Source: Acidimicrobiia bacterium
Lineage (GTDB): Bacteria > Actinomycetota > Acidimicrobiia > Acidimicrobiales > Aldehydirespiratoraceae
DNA length: 64,000 nucleotides
Direction: 5' to 3'
NCBI GenBank assembly: GCA_022821685.1
Contig: JAJEDD010000025.1
Location: forward strand, 62,001 to 126,000
The notes beneath the pieces are model-generated. The model saw only the letters and a list, made by a program, of their open reading frames with translations. It ran no database searches and was not told the DNA's origin. Below, in pieces: positions 25,260 through 32,844 of this stretch; within the stretch, counting starts at the first letter, position 1, and the number at the start of each line of letters is the position of its first letter. The translations under genes and the position numbers were made by a program.

Positions 25260-26453
25260 TCAGGGATTGGCGCCCATGCGGATGAGGCGCCGCCGTCCGA
25301 GGTCGGCGGCCAGCGCGGCCAGCAGTGCACAGGCTGCGATCATCAGAAACCCGGCCGTGTACGACACACGGTCCGCCAGCAGCCCGAATACCAGGGGCCC
25401 AACCACGCCGCCCACGTTGAGCCCGCCCGAGGTCATGCCGGTGGCCGCGCCGGGCGCGTCGCGGTAGGCCCGCACCACGGTGTGCACGATCAGGCCGCTC
25501 CAAGCCCAACCCACGCCCAGCGCGAATATGGAGCCCACCGATACCAGGACCGGTGTACCGGCAGCCGCGGCCACATAGCCCAGTGTGCTCACCCCGAGCA
25601 GCGCCGACACGAGCTTGAGGTGCCCGGTCTCGTAGCGGTCGGCGACATAGCCCCCCGCGATCCTGGTGACGATCACCAGCGCGCTGGCCGCGGCCAACAG
25701 GTGCCCGGCCAGCCCCTCGTCGATGCCGGCCTCGGTGGCGGCCGACACGAAGAAGGCGGCCATGGTGGTGGACGCGGCCGAGCCCAGCGCGGCGGCCAGC
25801 ATCAGCATGTTGAGCGGCCCATAGTCGATCTCGCTCAGGCCCCTCGACGCGCCCCCGGTGCGCACCCCCCGCCCGGGTCGGGGACCATAGGGCGGGGCCA
25901 GCGCCAGTCCGGCCAGCGGCACGGCCAGCGCGATGGCGAAGGCCCAGCGCCATCCCAGGGTGAGTCCGACTGCCGGCACGGCCAATCCGGCCAGGAACAC
26001 AGACAGCGGCACGGCTGCGGCCTGGATGCCGAACGCCAGCCCGTGACGGTGCAGCGGGGTGCCCCGGGCCACCATCGTCTTGGTGCCCGGCCCGGCGATC
26101 GTCAGCCCGACGGCCCCCACCGCCAGCGCGGCCAGCAGAATCCAGTAGGAGCGGGCGGCTGCGGCGATGCCGCCCAAAGACACGATGCTGAGCAGATTGG
26201 CCGCTTGCAGCGAGCGCTGCGGGCCGAGCCGGTCGGTGAGGGTTCCGGCATGGGGCGAGGTGACCGCGGCCAGCAGGAAGAAGAAGGCCACCGCCACCCC
26301 CAGGCCGGCCTCGCCGAAGCCGAGGTCGTCGCCCATCTGAACCGCCAGCGCGCCCAGCCCGAAGGCGGGCAGCATGGCCGCCGTCTGCGACGACACCGAA
26401 GAGACCAGTGCGCCAACGGGCCGGGTTCGCTCCTCGCCGGGTGCGGCGTCCAT
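25260..26453 (-). CDS. MFS transporter
   Basis: 397 residues, about 12 hydrophobic helices. Loop 2-3 reads GTLTDRLGPQRSL, a clear MFS signature; GYVADRYETG is the second-half equivalent. SGGLNVGGVVGPLVFGLLAD closely resembles the matching helix of the MFS at 8903-10090 (VGGLNLGAVVGPAAFGAISD), so the two are probably paralogues. Between this start and the LLM stop upstream lies repeat copy G in the opposite orientation. The substrate is unknown. Confidence 0.8.
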   Translation of the reverse strand: MDAAPGEERTRPVGALVSSVSSQTAAMLPAFGLGALAVQMGDDLGFGEAGLGVAVAFFFLLAAVTSPHAGTLTDRLGPQRSLQAANLLSIVSLGGIAAAARSYWILLAALAVGAVGLTIAGPGTKTMVARGTPLHRHGLAFGIQAAAVPLSVFLAGLAVPAVGLTLGWRWAFAIALAVPLAGLALAPPYGPRPGRGVRTGGASRGLSEIDYGPLNMLMLAAALGSAASTTMAAFFVSAATEAGIDEGLAGHLLAAASALVIVTRIAGGYVADRYETGHLKLVSALLGVSTLGYVAAAAGTPVLVSVGSIFALGVGWAWSGLIVHTVVRAYRDAPGAATGMTSGGLNVGGVVGPLVFGLLADRVSYTAGFLMIAACALLAALAADLGRRRLIRMGANP

Positions 26454-26477
26454 CTTCGGACGTCCCCGCTAGCAGGC

Positions 26478-26613
26478 GCGCAAATGGGTGAGAGCCGGTC
26501 GCGTCGCGGCGGGGTCATTCCCGCTCTTGTTCGCTGCGCTCACGGGCCGCTCGGGCCACGGCCTCGCCCGTATGGGCCGGAATCGCTCACCCATTCACTC
26601 GGCCTCTTGGGAC
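26478..26613 (+). repeat. dispersed repeat family, copy G (long variant)
   Basis: It contains GCAAATGGGTGAGAGCCGGT, CGCGTCGCGGCGGGGTCATT, CCCGCTCTTGTTCGCTGCGC, GGGCCGCTCGGGCCACGG and CATTCACTCGGCCTCTTGG. It is antisense to the flanking MFS and LLM genes and separates them. Confidence 0.85.
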
Positions 26614-26619
26614 GTCCCG

Positions 26620-27588
26620 CTAGAGGGCGCCGAAGTTGTCGCTCAGCACCGTTCCCGCCTCGGCGATGGCGCCGAGGTCGGTGTTGTCGTGCAGGTTGAA
26701 GATCAGCCCGTCGAGCCCGGCGTCGAACAGGGCGGCGACCTGCTCGCACACCCCGTCTTGGTCGCCCTCGACGGCGTAGCCCCGGTACTTGTCCATGCTC
26801 ATGTTGCGCCTGGCCCGCAACTCGGCGCCGAGCCGGGCCGCTTCGGCGGCGGTGTCGGCCATCACCAGCGCGCCCAGCCGGGTCTTGGAGATCTCGGCCG
26901 GATCCCGCCCGGCCCGCTCGCAGTGGGATTCGAGCACGCTGAGCTTGTGGCGGATCCCGGCCGGGTCGCCGAAGATGTTGCAGGCGTCGGCGTAGCGGGC
27001 CGCGATGGCCAGGGTGCGCCGCTCGCCGCTGCCGCCCACCAGGATCGGCGGCCCGCCGGGGTTGATGGGCCGGGGCCGGTTGAGGGCGCCGTCGATGCGG
27101 TGGCGCTTGCCTGCCAGCGTGGCCGGCCCGCCGCCGAACATGGCCCGGCAGATCTGCACCGTGTCCTCCAGCCGGTGCATGCGCTCGCCCACCGGCAGGA
27201 ACTCGTAGCCGTAGGCGACGTGCTCGGCCTCGCACCAGGCGGCGCCGATGCCGAGCACCGCCCGCCCGCCCGACACCACATCGAGGGTGGTGACGGTCTT
27301 GGCCAGCAGGGCCGGGTTGCGGTAGGTGACGCCGGTCACCAGCGCGCCCAGCCGGGCGGTGCGGGTCCGGGGGGCCAGGGCGGCCAGCAGCGTGTAGGGC
27401 TCCAGCATGGGCTCGTGGTCGGCGCCCATGGGCGGGATCTGATGGAAGTGGTCCATCACCCACAGCGAGTCGAACCCGCTGCTCTCGGCGGTCGCGGCGG
27501 CCGCGCTGACCGCGCTGAACATGTCGGAGTCGTCCACGCCGGGGTAGGTGAAGCTGCTGATGTTGAACCCGAAGCGGGTAAGCGTCAT
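26620..27588 (-). CDS. LLM-class F420-dependent oxidoreductase
   Basis: 322 residues: MTLTRFGFNISSFTYPG, ESSGFDSLWVMDHFHQIPP, ALAPRTRTARLGALVTGVTYRNPALLAK, DVVSGGRAVLGIGAAWCEAEH, PRPINPGGPPILVGGSGERRTL. These features fit the TIGR03560-type F420-dependent LLM group. The start is ATG 27588, since TATACA of a CGGTATACAG motif ends 6 nt upstream (leaderless); an ATG at 27606 would lie inside the promoter. Substrate unknown. Confidence 0.82.
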   Translation of the reverse strand: MTLTRFGFNISSFTYPGVDDSDMFSAVSAAAATAESSGFDSLWVMDHFHQIPPMGADHEPMLEPYTLLAALAPRTRTARLGALVTGVTYRNPALLAKTVTTLDVVSGGRAVLGIGAAWCEAEHVAYGYEFLPVGERMHRLEDTVQICRAMFGGGPATLAGKRHRIDGALNRPRPINPGGPPILVGGSGERRTLAIAARYADACNIFGDPAGIRHKLSVLESHCERAGRDPAEISKTRLGALVMADTAAEAARLGAELRARRNMSMDKYRGYAVEGDQDGVCEQVAALFDAGLDGLIFNLHDNTDLGAIAEAGTVLSDNFGAL

Positions 27589-27593
27589 GATTC

Positions 27594-27603
27594 CTGTATA
27601 CCG
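27594..27603 (-). promoter_or_regulatory. CGGTATACAG promoter of the LLM gene, leaderless
   Basis: On the minus strand TATACA is followed by GGAATC and then ATG 27588, a 6-nt spacing. Confidence 0.55.
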
Positions 27604-27668
27604 CATTCGAGCGGCTCCGGCCCATCGAGCCCAGCAGGGCAGAGTCGCAACCGACAGGGAGCTCGACC

Positions 27669-28115
27669 ATGAACGTCCCAGCCTCGACCGCCGACCAGCT
27701 GTCGCTCACCGAGTGGGTGGACCGCTTCTCGGGCCATGTGGCCAACCTCCGCTACGACGAGGCCGCCGCCATGATGGACCCCGAGGTGAACAGCTTCAGC
27801 ACTTGGACCGACGTGGTGGAGGGGGTGGACCACTTCGTCAACGGGCAGTGGCGCAACGTCTGGCCCACCATGACCGACTTCGTGCTGCTGACCGACAAGA
27901 TGCGCACCCGGGTCTCCGGCGACCGGCTGATGGCCGCGGTCATGGTGACCTGGACCTCAACCGGCTACGCCCTCGACGGCGCCACCTTCGACCGCCCCGG
28001 CCGCTGCTCGTTCGTGCTGGTCAGAGACTCCCTCGAAGGCCCCTGGCGGGGCGTGCAGGGCCACTTCTCGCTGATGCGGGGCGTCCCCCAACAATCCTTC
28101 GGCCCCCGGAGCTAG
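27669..28115 (+). CDS. SnoaL/NTF2-like protein
   Basis: 148 residues with a cystatin-like cone fold pattern: helix SLTEWVDRFSGHVANLRYDEAAAMMDPEVNSF, then TWTDVVEGVDHFVNGQWRNVWPTMTDF and C-terminal strands DRLMAAVMVTWTS and GRCSFVLVRDSLEGPWRGVQGHFSLMRG. SnoaL-like proteins are small isomerases, hydrolases or accessory domains; no catalytic assignment is possible. It is divergent from the LLM gene, with AGGGAG 7 nt before the ATG. The TAG abuts the 3' end of the convergent cyclodeaminase-like gene. Confidence 0.6.
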   Translation: MNVPASTADQLSLTEWVDRFSGHVANLRYDEAAAMMDPEVNSFSTWTDVVEGVDHFVNGQWRNVWPTMTDFVLLTDKMRTRVSGDRLMAAVMVTWTSTGYALDGATFDRPGRCSFVLVRDSLEGPWRGVQGHFSLMRGVPQQSFGPRS

Positions 28116-29045
28116 CTAGATGTTGGCGCTGCGCTGGTAGGCGAGGGTGGCGATCACCACGTCTTGGAGGGCCACGCCCTGCGACTCGAACAACACGATG
28201 CCGCTGCCGGGCTGCGGCGGAGTGACCGTACCCGCGATCACATCGGCCAGATCGGCCAGGCTGTCCCAGTCGAACACACCTGCTGCGGCGGCGTGGGTTA
28301 GGTCTCCGGCCTCGGTGCGGGCCCCCTCCGCGCTGTCGCTCACCACGAAGTTGGCCCGCTGCACGGTGGTGCTGTCGATCTCTTGACGGTCGGCCTTGGT
28401 GGACCCCACCGCGCACACCAGAGCCGCTGGATCTAGGAGTGAGCCGTCGAATACCGGGGTGTAGCTCGATGTCACCGTTGCCACGACCCGGGCGCCGTCG
28501 ACGGCAGCGCCGGCATCGGCCTCGGCCCGGGCGGGGATCCCTCGGGCCCGGCCCCAGGCCGCCACTTCCCCGGCCTTGTCGGGGTTGCGTCCCCACACCC
28601 GCAGATCCTTCAGCGGCAGCTCCTGGGAGAGGGCCTGCATGTGGGGGCGGCTCTGGATGCCGGTGCCGAACACTACGGCGGTCGATGCGTCGGGTGGGGC
28701 GAGGTGGCGTATGGCCAGCGCGCTGGCGGCTGCGGTGCGGATGGCGGTGAGACCCAGCCCGTCGAAGGTGGCCGCCAGACCGGCATCGGGGCTGAACAGC
28801 CCGACCAGGAAGGCGAACCCGTCGGGGTGGGTGAGGTAGAGTTTGCCGCCCACCACCTGATGGCGGGGCCACGAGGCAGCCATGGCGCTGCCCATCAGGC
28901 CGGAGGCTGCGGCCCGTACCCTCAGCGTGGTGGCTGCCTCGCCAGCCCCCAGGTCGCGCCAGGCCTGCTCGAGCCAGTCGGTGACGGTGGCCAGGTCGCA
29001 CAGCTCAGCGATCTGCTCCTCGGTGAAATGAGGTACGGGACTCAC
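28116..29045 (-). CDS. Ornithine cyclodeaminase / mu-crystallin family protein
   Basis: 309 residues. GGKLYLTHPDGFAFLVGLFSPDAGLAATFDGLGLTAIRTAAASALA and the NAD(P)-binding TAVVFGTGIQSRPHMQALSQELPLKDLRVWGRN are characteristic. The family spans ornithine cyclodeaminase, alanine dehydrogenase, ketimine reductase and related enzymes. GTG 29045 is the third of three near-identical 35-base start regions; the first two make 12-codon mini-ORFs. Last gene of the operon ACDH, ligase, DUF6282, IPMDH-like, OCD-like. With the ligase and dehydrogenases it may process an amino- or imino-acid-derived substrate (inference). Confidence 0.8.
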   Translation of the reverse strand: MSPVPHFTEEQIAELCDLATVTDWLEQAWRDLGAGEAATTLRVRAAASGLMGSAMAASWPRHQVVGGKLYLTHPDGFAFLVGLFSPDAGLAATFDGLGLTAIRTAAASALAIRHLAPPDASTAVVFGTGIQSRPHMQALSQELPLKDLRVWGRNPDKAGEVAAWGRARGIPARAEADAGAAVDGARVVATVTSSYTPVFDGSLLDPAALVCAVGSTKADRQEIDSTTVQRANFVVSDSAEGARTEAGDLTHAAAAGVFDWDSLADLADVIAGTVTPPQPGSGIVLFESQGVALQDVVIATLAYQRSANI

Positions 29046-29115
29046 ATCTGCTCCTCGGTGAAATATGGTGCAAGGCTCACGGCCACTCCTCGGTGAAGTC
29101 GGGTATAGGGCTCAC
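29042..29115 (-). other. Two tandem 12-codon mini-ORFs (35-bp repeat) before the cyclodeaminase-like gene
   Basis: GTG 29115 overlaps the stop of the IPMDH-like gene and encodes MSPIPDFTEEWP; GTG 29080 encodes MSLAPYFTEEQM; the real gene then begins MSPVPHFTEEQI at GTG 29045. Each stop overlaps the next GTG (GTGA). The three units are exactly 35 bases apart and each carries CACCGAGGAG, an apparent ribosome-binding site for the following GTG. Confidence 0.7.
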
Positions 29116-30221
29116 AGCAAACGTTTGAGGCGGGGAAGGGCTCGGGCGTTGACCGCCGCCGCAAATGACTCGGTGCCAACGGTCTCGGCGCCTTGCGCAG
29201 CCAGGTCGTAGGTGAGCGGTCCGGCTTGCAGTGATTCTGATAGAGCCTCGGTCACCGGCCGGCCCAGCTCGGCGGTCTCTTCGAACCACTCCAGCAGCGC
29301 GGCCAGCGCCAGGTAGGCCCCCGAAGGGTTGACCTTGCCCGTGCCGGTGTGACGGGGCGCGGAGCCATGGACCGGCTCGAACAGCCCCACACAGTTGCCC
29401 CGCACCGGGCGGCCCGGGTTGACGCTGGCCGAGCCACACAGCGCGATCGAGCCCGCCCTCCCCGCGGCCAGATCGCTGAGCATGTCGCCGAAGATCCCCT
29501 CGGTGAGGACCACGGTGTCGGCGGTCACATCGTCGTGGGCCAGTTCGAAGGCCATCCGATCAACGTAGGTGTGGCGCAGCGGCACTCCCCGGCTCTCAGC
29601 CACTTGGCCGGTGATCGAACGCCACAGCCGGCTCGTGGCCATCAGGTTGGCCTTGTCGGCGGAGACGATCTGTGAGGCCAGACCCTGCTCGACCAGGTCG
29701 CAAGCCATCTCGGCCAGTTCGGTGATCTGGTCGGGGGTGAGAATCACCTCGTCGCAAGCTGGCCCCGAACCATCGCTCTCGGTGCGGGTAGACGCTGCCC
29801 CGTATGCCCCGCCCAGCAGGTTGCGCAGCACAATCAGCGGCCGGCCCCGGCCCTCGCCGGCTCGCACCCGGCTCCCGCTAGCCCGACCCCCGCCGGGCCT
29901 GACGATGTTGCGGATGCTGACCCGCAGGTCGTAACGCTGGCGCAGACCGATAATGGAGTGCTCGGGCCGGTAGGCGTCCAGCGAGACGCCCGGGTGCTCC
30001 CCGGCCGCGCCGAAGAACATGGCGTCGCTGTCGTCGCAGGCGGCCAGGGTGGGCTCGGGCAGGCCGGTGCCCAACGCCCCGAAGGCGGAGGCCCCAACCG
30101 GCCAGGGACCGGTCAGCTCGATACGGCCAGCCGCCGCGATGACCTCTAGCAGCTCGACCGGACCAGCCACCACCTCCGCTCCCACCCCATCGCCGGGCAG
30201 CACCGCGATCCGGCGCTTCAT
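29112..30221 (-). CDS. Isocitrate/isopropylmalate dehydrogenase family protein
   Basis: 369 residues, a beta-decarboxylating 2-hydroxyacid dehydrogenase. RRIAVLPGDGVGAEVV is the N-terminal signature. DLRVSIRNI supplies substrate-binding arginines, SADKANLMATSRLWR the catalytic Lys, TEGIFGDMLSDLAA the metal-binding Asp residues and EPVHGSAPRHTGTGKVNPSGAYLAL the NAD site. It resembles 3-isopropylmalate or tartrate dehydrogenases. Being inside a catabolic operon rather than a leu operon, a malate-type substrate other than isopropylmalate is likely (inference). ATG 30221 overlaps the DUF6282 stop (ATGA). Confidence 0.85.
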   Translation of the reverse strand: MKRRIAVLPGDGVGAEVVAGPVELLEVIAAAGRIELTGPWPVGASAFGALGTGLPEPTLAACDDSDAMFFGAAGEHPGVSLDAYRPEHSIIGLRQRYDLRVSIRNIVRPGGGRASGSRVRAGEGRGRPLIVLRNLLGGAYGAASTRTESDGSGPACDEVILTPDQITELAEMACDLVEQGLASQIVSADKANLMATSRLWRSITGQVAESRGVPLRHTYVDRMAFELAHDDVTADTVVLTEGIFGDMLSDLAAGRAGSIALCGSASVNPGRPVRGNCVGLFEPVHGSAPRHTGTGKVNPSGAYLALAALLEWFEETAELGRPVTEALSESLQAGPLTYDLAAQGAETVGTESFAAAVNARALPRLKRLL

Positions 30222-31033
30222 GCCAGAATCGCCTCAGCGGTGGCGCGTGCCACCAACTCCAGGCCGCGGTCGCCCAGGATCGGGTCGAGACGCTCGACCC
30301 ATTCCCGGATGCCCTCCGCGATGGGCGGGAAGTCCCGGTGGCCGAGGTCGCTGCCGAACACCAGCAGTTCGTGCGGGTACGACGCCACCAGATCCTCGGT
30401 AGTGGGTCCGGCCTCGTCGGCCAGCAGATCGGCCAGCACGCCGATCTCGAGGTGGGCGCCCAGGGCCCGGAACTGCTCTCGATGCTCGTCGCGCCAGCCC
30501 AGAAATGTCAGCCCCGGATGGTTGACCAGCAACCGGTTCACTCCCCGGCTCCGGGCCGTGTCCAGGGCCACCACCGCCTCATCCATGGTGAGATGACCCG
30601 AGGCGAGAACCATGCCGGCTCGGGCGACCTCGTCGAACACTTCCAGCCACTCCGGGCGCACTGCGCCGTCCTCCACCACCGAAACCTCGCGGAATGAGAT
30701 GCCTCGATGGGCGGAGAGTTCCGGGTTGCGGCTGGCCGCGATGTGAGCCGGCGCCGAGATGGTGGGCAGCCACACCACCCTCGCTCCGAGGGCGGCGGCC
30801 ACCGCCACCGCGTCGGGATTGGCCCCGCCCACCGGCGAGTTGAGCACCACGCCCCCCACCGTTTCGTGGCCGAGCAGTTGGGCTCGCTCGGCTGACGATC
30901 CCTCGTGGGCCTTCAGCACGAACTTCACCACTCCCGCGGCCCGGGCCTCCTCCAGGGTGTGGGGGTCGTGGCTGTGGCGCGGGGCCAAGCTCGGATCCGA
31001 GTGCACATGGAAGTCGACCATCCCGTCGATCAC
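30218..31033 (-). CDS. DUF6282 family, amidohydrolase-like protein
   Basis: 271 residues. MIDGMVDFHVHSDPSLAPRH starts like a metal-dependent amidohydrolase (HxH on strand 1). GHLTMDEAVVAL, LLVNHPG and ELLVFGSDLGHRDFPP carry further His/Asp ligands around an expected TIM barrel. The family (DUF6282) has no established reaction; a hydrolase or decarboxylase is plausible. GTG 31033 is the third of three similar GTGATC start regions; the two upstream copies form mini-ORFs linking it to the ligase gene. Confidence 0.65.
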   Translation of the reverse strand: MIDGMVDFHVHSDPSLAPRHSHDPHTLEEARAAGVVKFVLKAHEGSSAERAQLLGHETVGGVVLNSPVGGANPDAVAVAAALGARVVWLPTISAPAHIAASRNPELSAHRGISFREVSVVEDGAVRPEWLEVFDEVARAGMVLASGHLTMDEAVVALDTARSRGVNRLLVNHPGLTFLGWRDEHREQFRALGAHLEIGVLADLLADEAGPTTEDLVASYPHELLVFGSDLGHRDFPPIAEGIREWVERLDPILGDRGLELVARATAEAILA

Positions 31034-31088
31034 GGCTGCCGCCGGTGGGTGTGAACTCTGTAGATCACGGCTGTTCTCCGTCGATCAC
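31030..31088 (-). other. Two mini-ORFs bridging the acyl-CoA ligase and DUF6282 genes
   Basis: GTG 31088 overlaps the ligase stop and encodes MIDGEQP; GTG 31068 encodes MIYRVHTHRRQP; both end in CAGCCGTGA, overlapping the next GTG. The authentic start reads MIDGM in the same context, so CAGCCGTGATCGACGG is present in near-identical form at the ligase stop and at the DUF6282 start, with a third copy between. Confidence 0.65.
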
Positions 31089-32722
31089 GGCTGTTGTCCC
31101 TGAGTAGTGGCTCCGTCGAGGTCAGCCCATTCGAGCACGGTTGCGTCGGCTAGCAGCCTCCGCCGCACCTTCCCCACGCCGGAGTCTCTGGGGATCTCGA
31201 CCACCCGGGCCGCCGCGGCCGGACGCATGAACCGGGGCAGCCCGCTGCTCACCGCTCGGATCTGTTCGGACGGGATGGCGGCGCCGGTGACGTAGAGCAC
31301 GATCTCATCGTCCACCAGGTCGCTGCTGCGGCGCCACACCGCCACATCGTCGATGCCGCCCAGCGACGCGAAACGCTGCTCCACGTAGCCGATGGGCACG
31401 AACTCGCCCTTGACCCGGATCGACTCGCTGGCCCGCTCGATGAACACCAGGTTGCCGGCTTCGTCAATCCGGCCCAGGTCGCCGGTGGCGAACCAGCCGT
31501 CTTCGTCGAACGGCTCAGCTAGCCCGTCGGCTCGCCGGTAGCCCGAGAACAGCACCCCGGCCCGGTCGGCCCGCACCTCGATCTCGCCGGGTGGGCACCC
31601 GTCGGTGCCCTGCTCGGGCCGCTCCCCGGCTTCGGTTCTGTTGCTGGACGCCGCGGCTGGGGCGAGCGCCGCGGGGCGGACGCGCCACTGCACCTCGTGG
31701 CGGGATCGGCCACCGTAGCGCGACATGCCCTCGGCCAGTTCGGGCCGCTCGCCCCGGCGCCAGGCCCAGATGTGGCTCAGTCCCCCCGCCTCGGTGGAGC
31801 CGTAGGCCGAGAAGCCCAGCGGGATGTTGAACGCCTCCAGAAAATCGGCGTCGGCGAAGAACACCCGGCTCACCCGGTGACCGGCCGCGTCGGCGGCGGA
31901 GGTGGCCCGCTTGAGGATCTCCACCGGCGGGGCGTGCAAGATCAGCACCGTCGCCCCCGTCTGGCGGACTAGCGGCCAGAAGCGCCGAGCCGAGAAGCGC
32001 TCCAAGCCCAAGACCTCCGAGCCGCCGGTGAGGCCGCCCACCACCCCGTAGCCCAGCGGGTTGATGTGGAACATCGGCAGCGGCGCCAGCACCGTGTCGG
32101 CCTCCGACAAGCACATCGAGTCGGCGATGAAGCGGCCCAGCCGCAGGAAGTACTCGTGGGTCTGCTCGCAGAACTTGGGCACGCCGGTGGTGCCCGAGGT
32201 GTGCATCCAGCCGGCCACATCGAACTGTCGCCGCCCCAGCCCTGGCGCATCGGCCAGACCGTCGAGTCTGGCGGGCTTGCTCGGCTCGGGCTGGTCGATG
32301 GTGAGGGCACTCTCGTCGCCCGCACCGGCCAGCAGGCCGCGGTCGATCCGACCGACGTTGAGGTGCGCCGCGTTCGGCGCCACCGAGGTGGAGACCTCCC
32401 GACCCACCCAAACCACTGCGTCGGGCGTGAGCTGCTCCAGCATCTGGGCCAGCAGCTCGTCGGGATAGTCGGGGTTCACCAGAGCCACTTCGGCGCCGGC
32501 CAGCACCAGGGCGAGCCAGGCCGCCAGGTAGGCATCCGACGTGGTGCCGATCAGCGCGACGCGCCGGCCGCAGCCCGCGCCCGCGCCTTCCAGCGCCTCG
32601 ACCGCGCCCAGCGCCCGCCCCGCCGCCGCCCCGAGGGTGGGTGTGGACTCGCCAGCCATGCCGAAGCGAGCTTCGGGCCGCCGCCGCACCCGGTCGCAGA
32701 CCAACTCGGCCAGGTTCTTCAT
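31085..32722 (-). CDS. AMP-dependent acyl-CoA ligase
   Basis: 545-residue adenylate-forming enzyme. Motifs: WMHTSGTTGVPKF near 190, PLPMFHINPLGYG, FSAYGSTEAGGLSH, DGWFATGDLGRIDEAGNL and the C-terminal SGVGKVRRRLL with the catalytic Lys. It is related to the caiC / long-chain-acid ligase branch rather than to the enzyme at 148-1755. It probably activates the acid that the acyl-CoA dehydrogenase upstream oxidises. ATG 32722 overlaps the stop of a 41-codon bridging ORF (GCATGAAG). Confidence 0.82.
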   Translation of the reverse strand: MKNLAELVCDRVRRRPEARFGMAGESTPTLGAAAGRALGAVEALEGAGAGCGRRVALIGTTSDAYLAAWLALVLAGAEVALVNPDYPDELLAQMLEQLTPDAVVWVGREVSTSVAPNAAHLNVGRIDRGLLAGAGDESALTIDQPEPSKPARLDGLADAPGLGRRQFDVAGWMHTSGTTGVPKFCEQTHEYFLRLGRFIADSMCLSEADTVLAPLPMFHINPLGYGVVGGLTGGSEVLGLERFSARRFWPLVRQTGATVLILHAPPVEILKRATSAADAAGHRVSRVFFADADFLEAFNIPLGFSAYGSTEAGGLSHIWAWRRGERPELAEGMSRYGGRSRHEVQWRVRPAALAPAAASSNRTEAGERPEQGTDGCPPGEIEVRADRAGVLFSGYRRADGLAEPFDEDGWFATGDLGRIDEAGNLVFIERASESIRVKGEFVPIGYVEQRFASLGGIDDVAVWRRSSDLVDDEIVLYVTGAAIPSEQIRAVSSGLPRFMRPAAAARVVEIPRDSGVGKVRRRLLADATVLEWADLDGATTQGQQP

Positions 32723-32844
32723 GCGCTAGCGGCCTCCGAATGAGCCACGCCGGGTCCGCCCTGCGCGCACGGCCCCGAGGCGGCTGCCAGCCGTCGTATG
32801 GGCCATGCCTTGCCCGGTTCGGCTGCTGAATTGCCGAATGTCAA
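32719..32844 (-). other. 41-codon bridging ORF between acyl-CoA dehydrogenase and ligase genes
   Basis: TTG 32844 overlaps the dehydrogenase stop (TTGA); the TGA (32721-32719) overlaps the ligase ATG. The frame stays open over 118 bases. The peptide begins MTFGNSAAEPGKAW and ends HSEAASA, is Ala/Gly-rich and matches no domain I know. No other RBS-led start is visible for the ligase. Confidence 0.5.

Noticed and set aside
29042..29115. CRISPR-like array
   Set aside because: Three adjacent 35-bp units without spacers; they are duplicated gene starts.
32745..32830. Repeat-family remnant upstream of the acyl-CoA ligase
   Set aside because: Shares only short GC-rich words; better explained by the bridging ORF.
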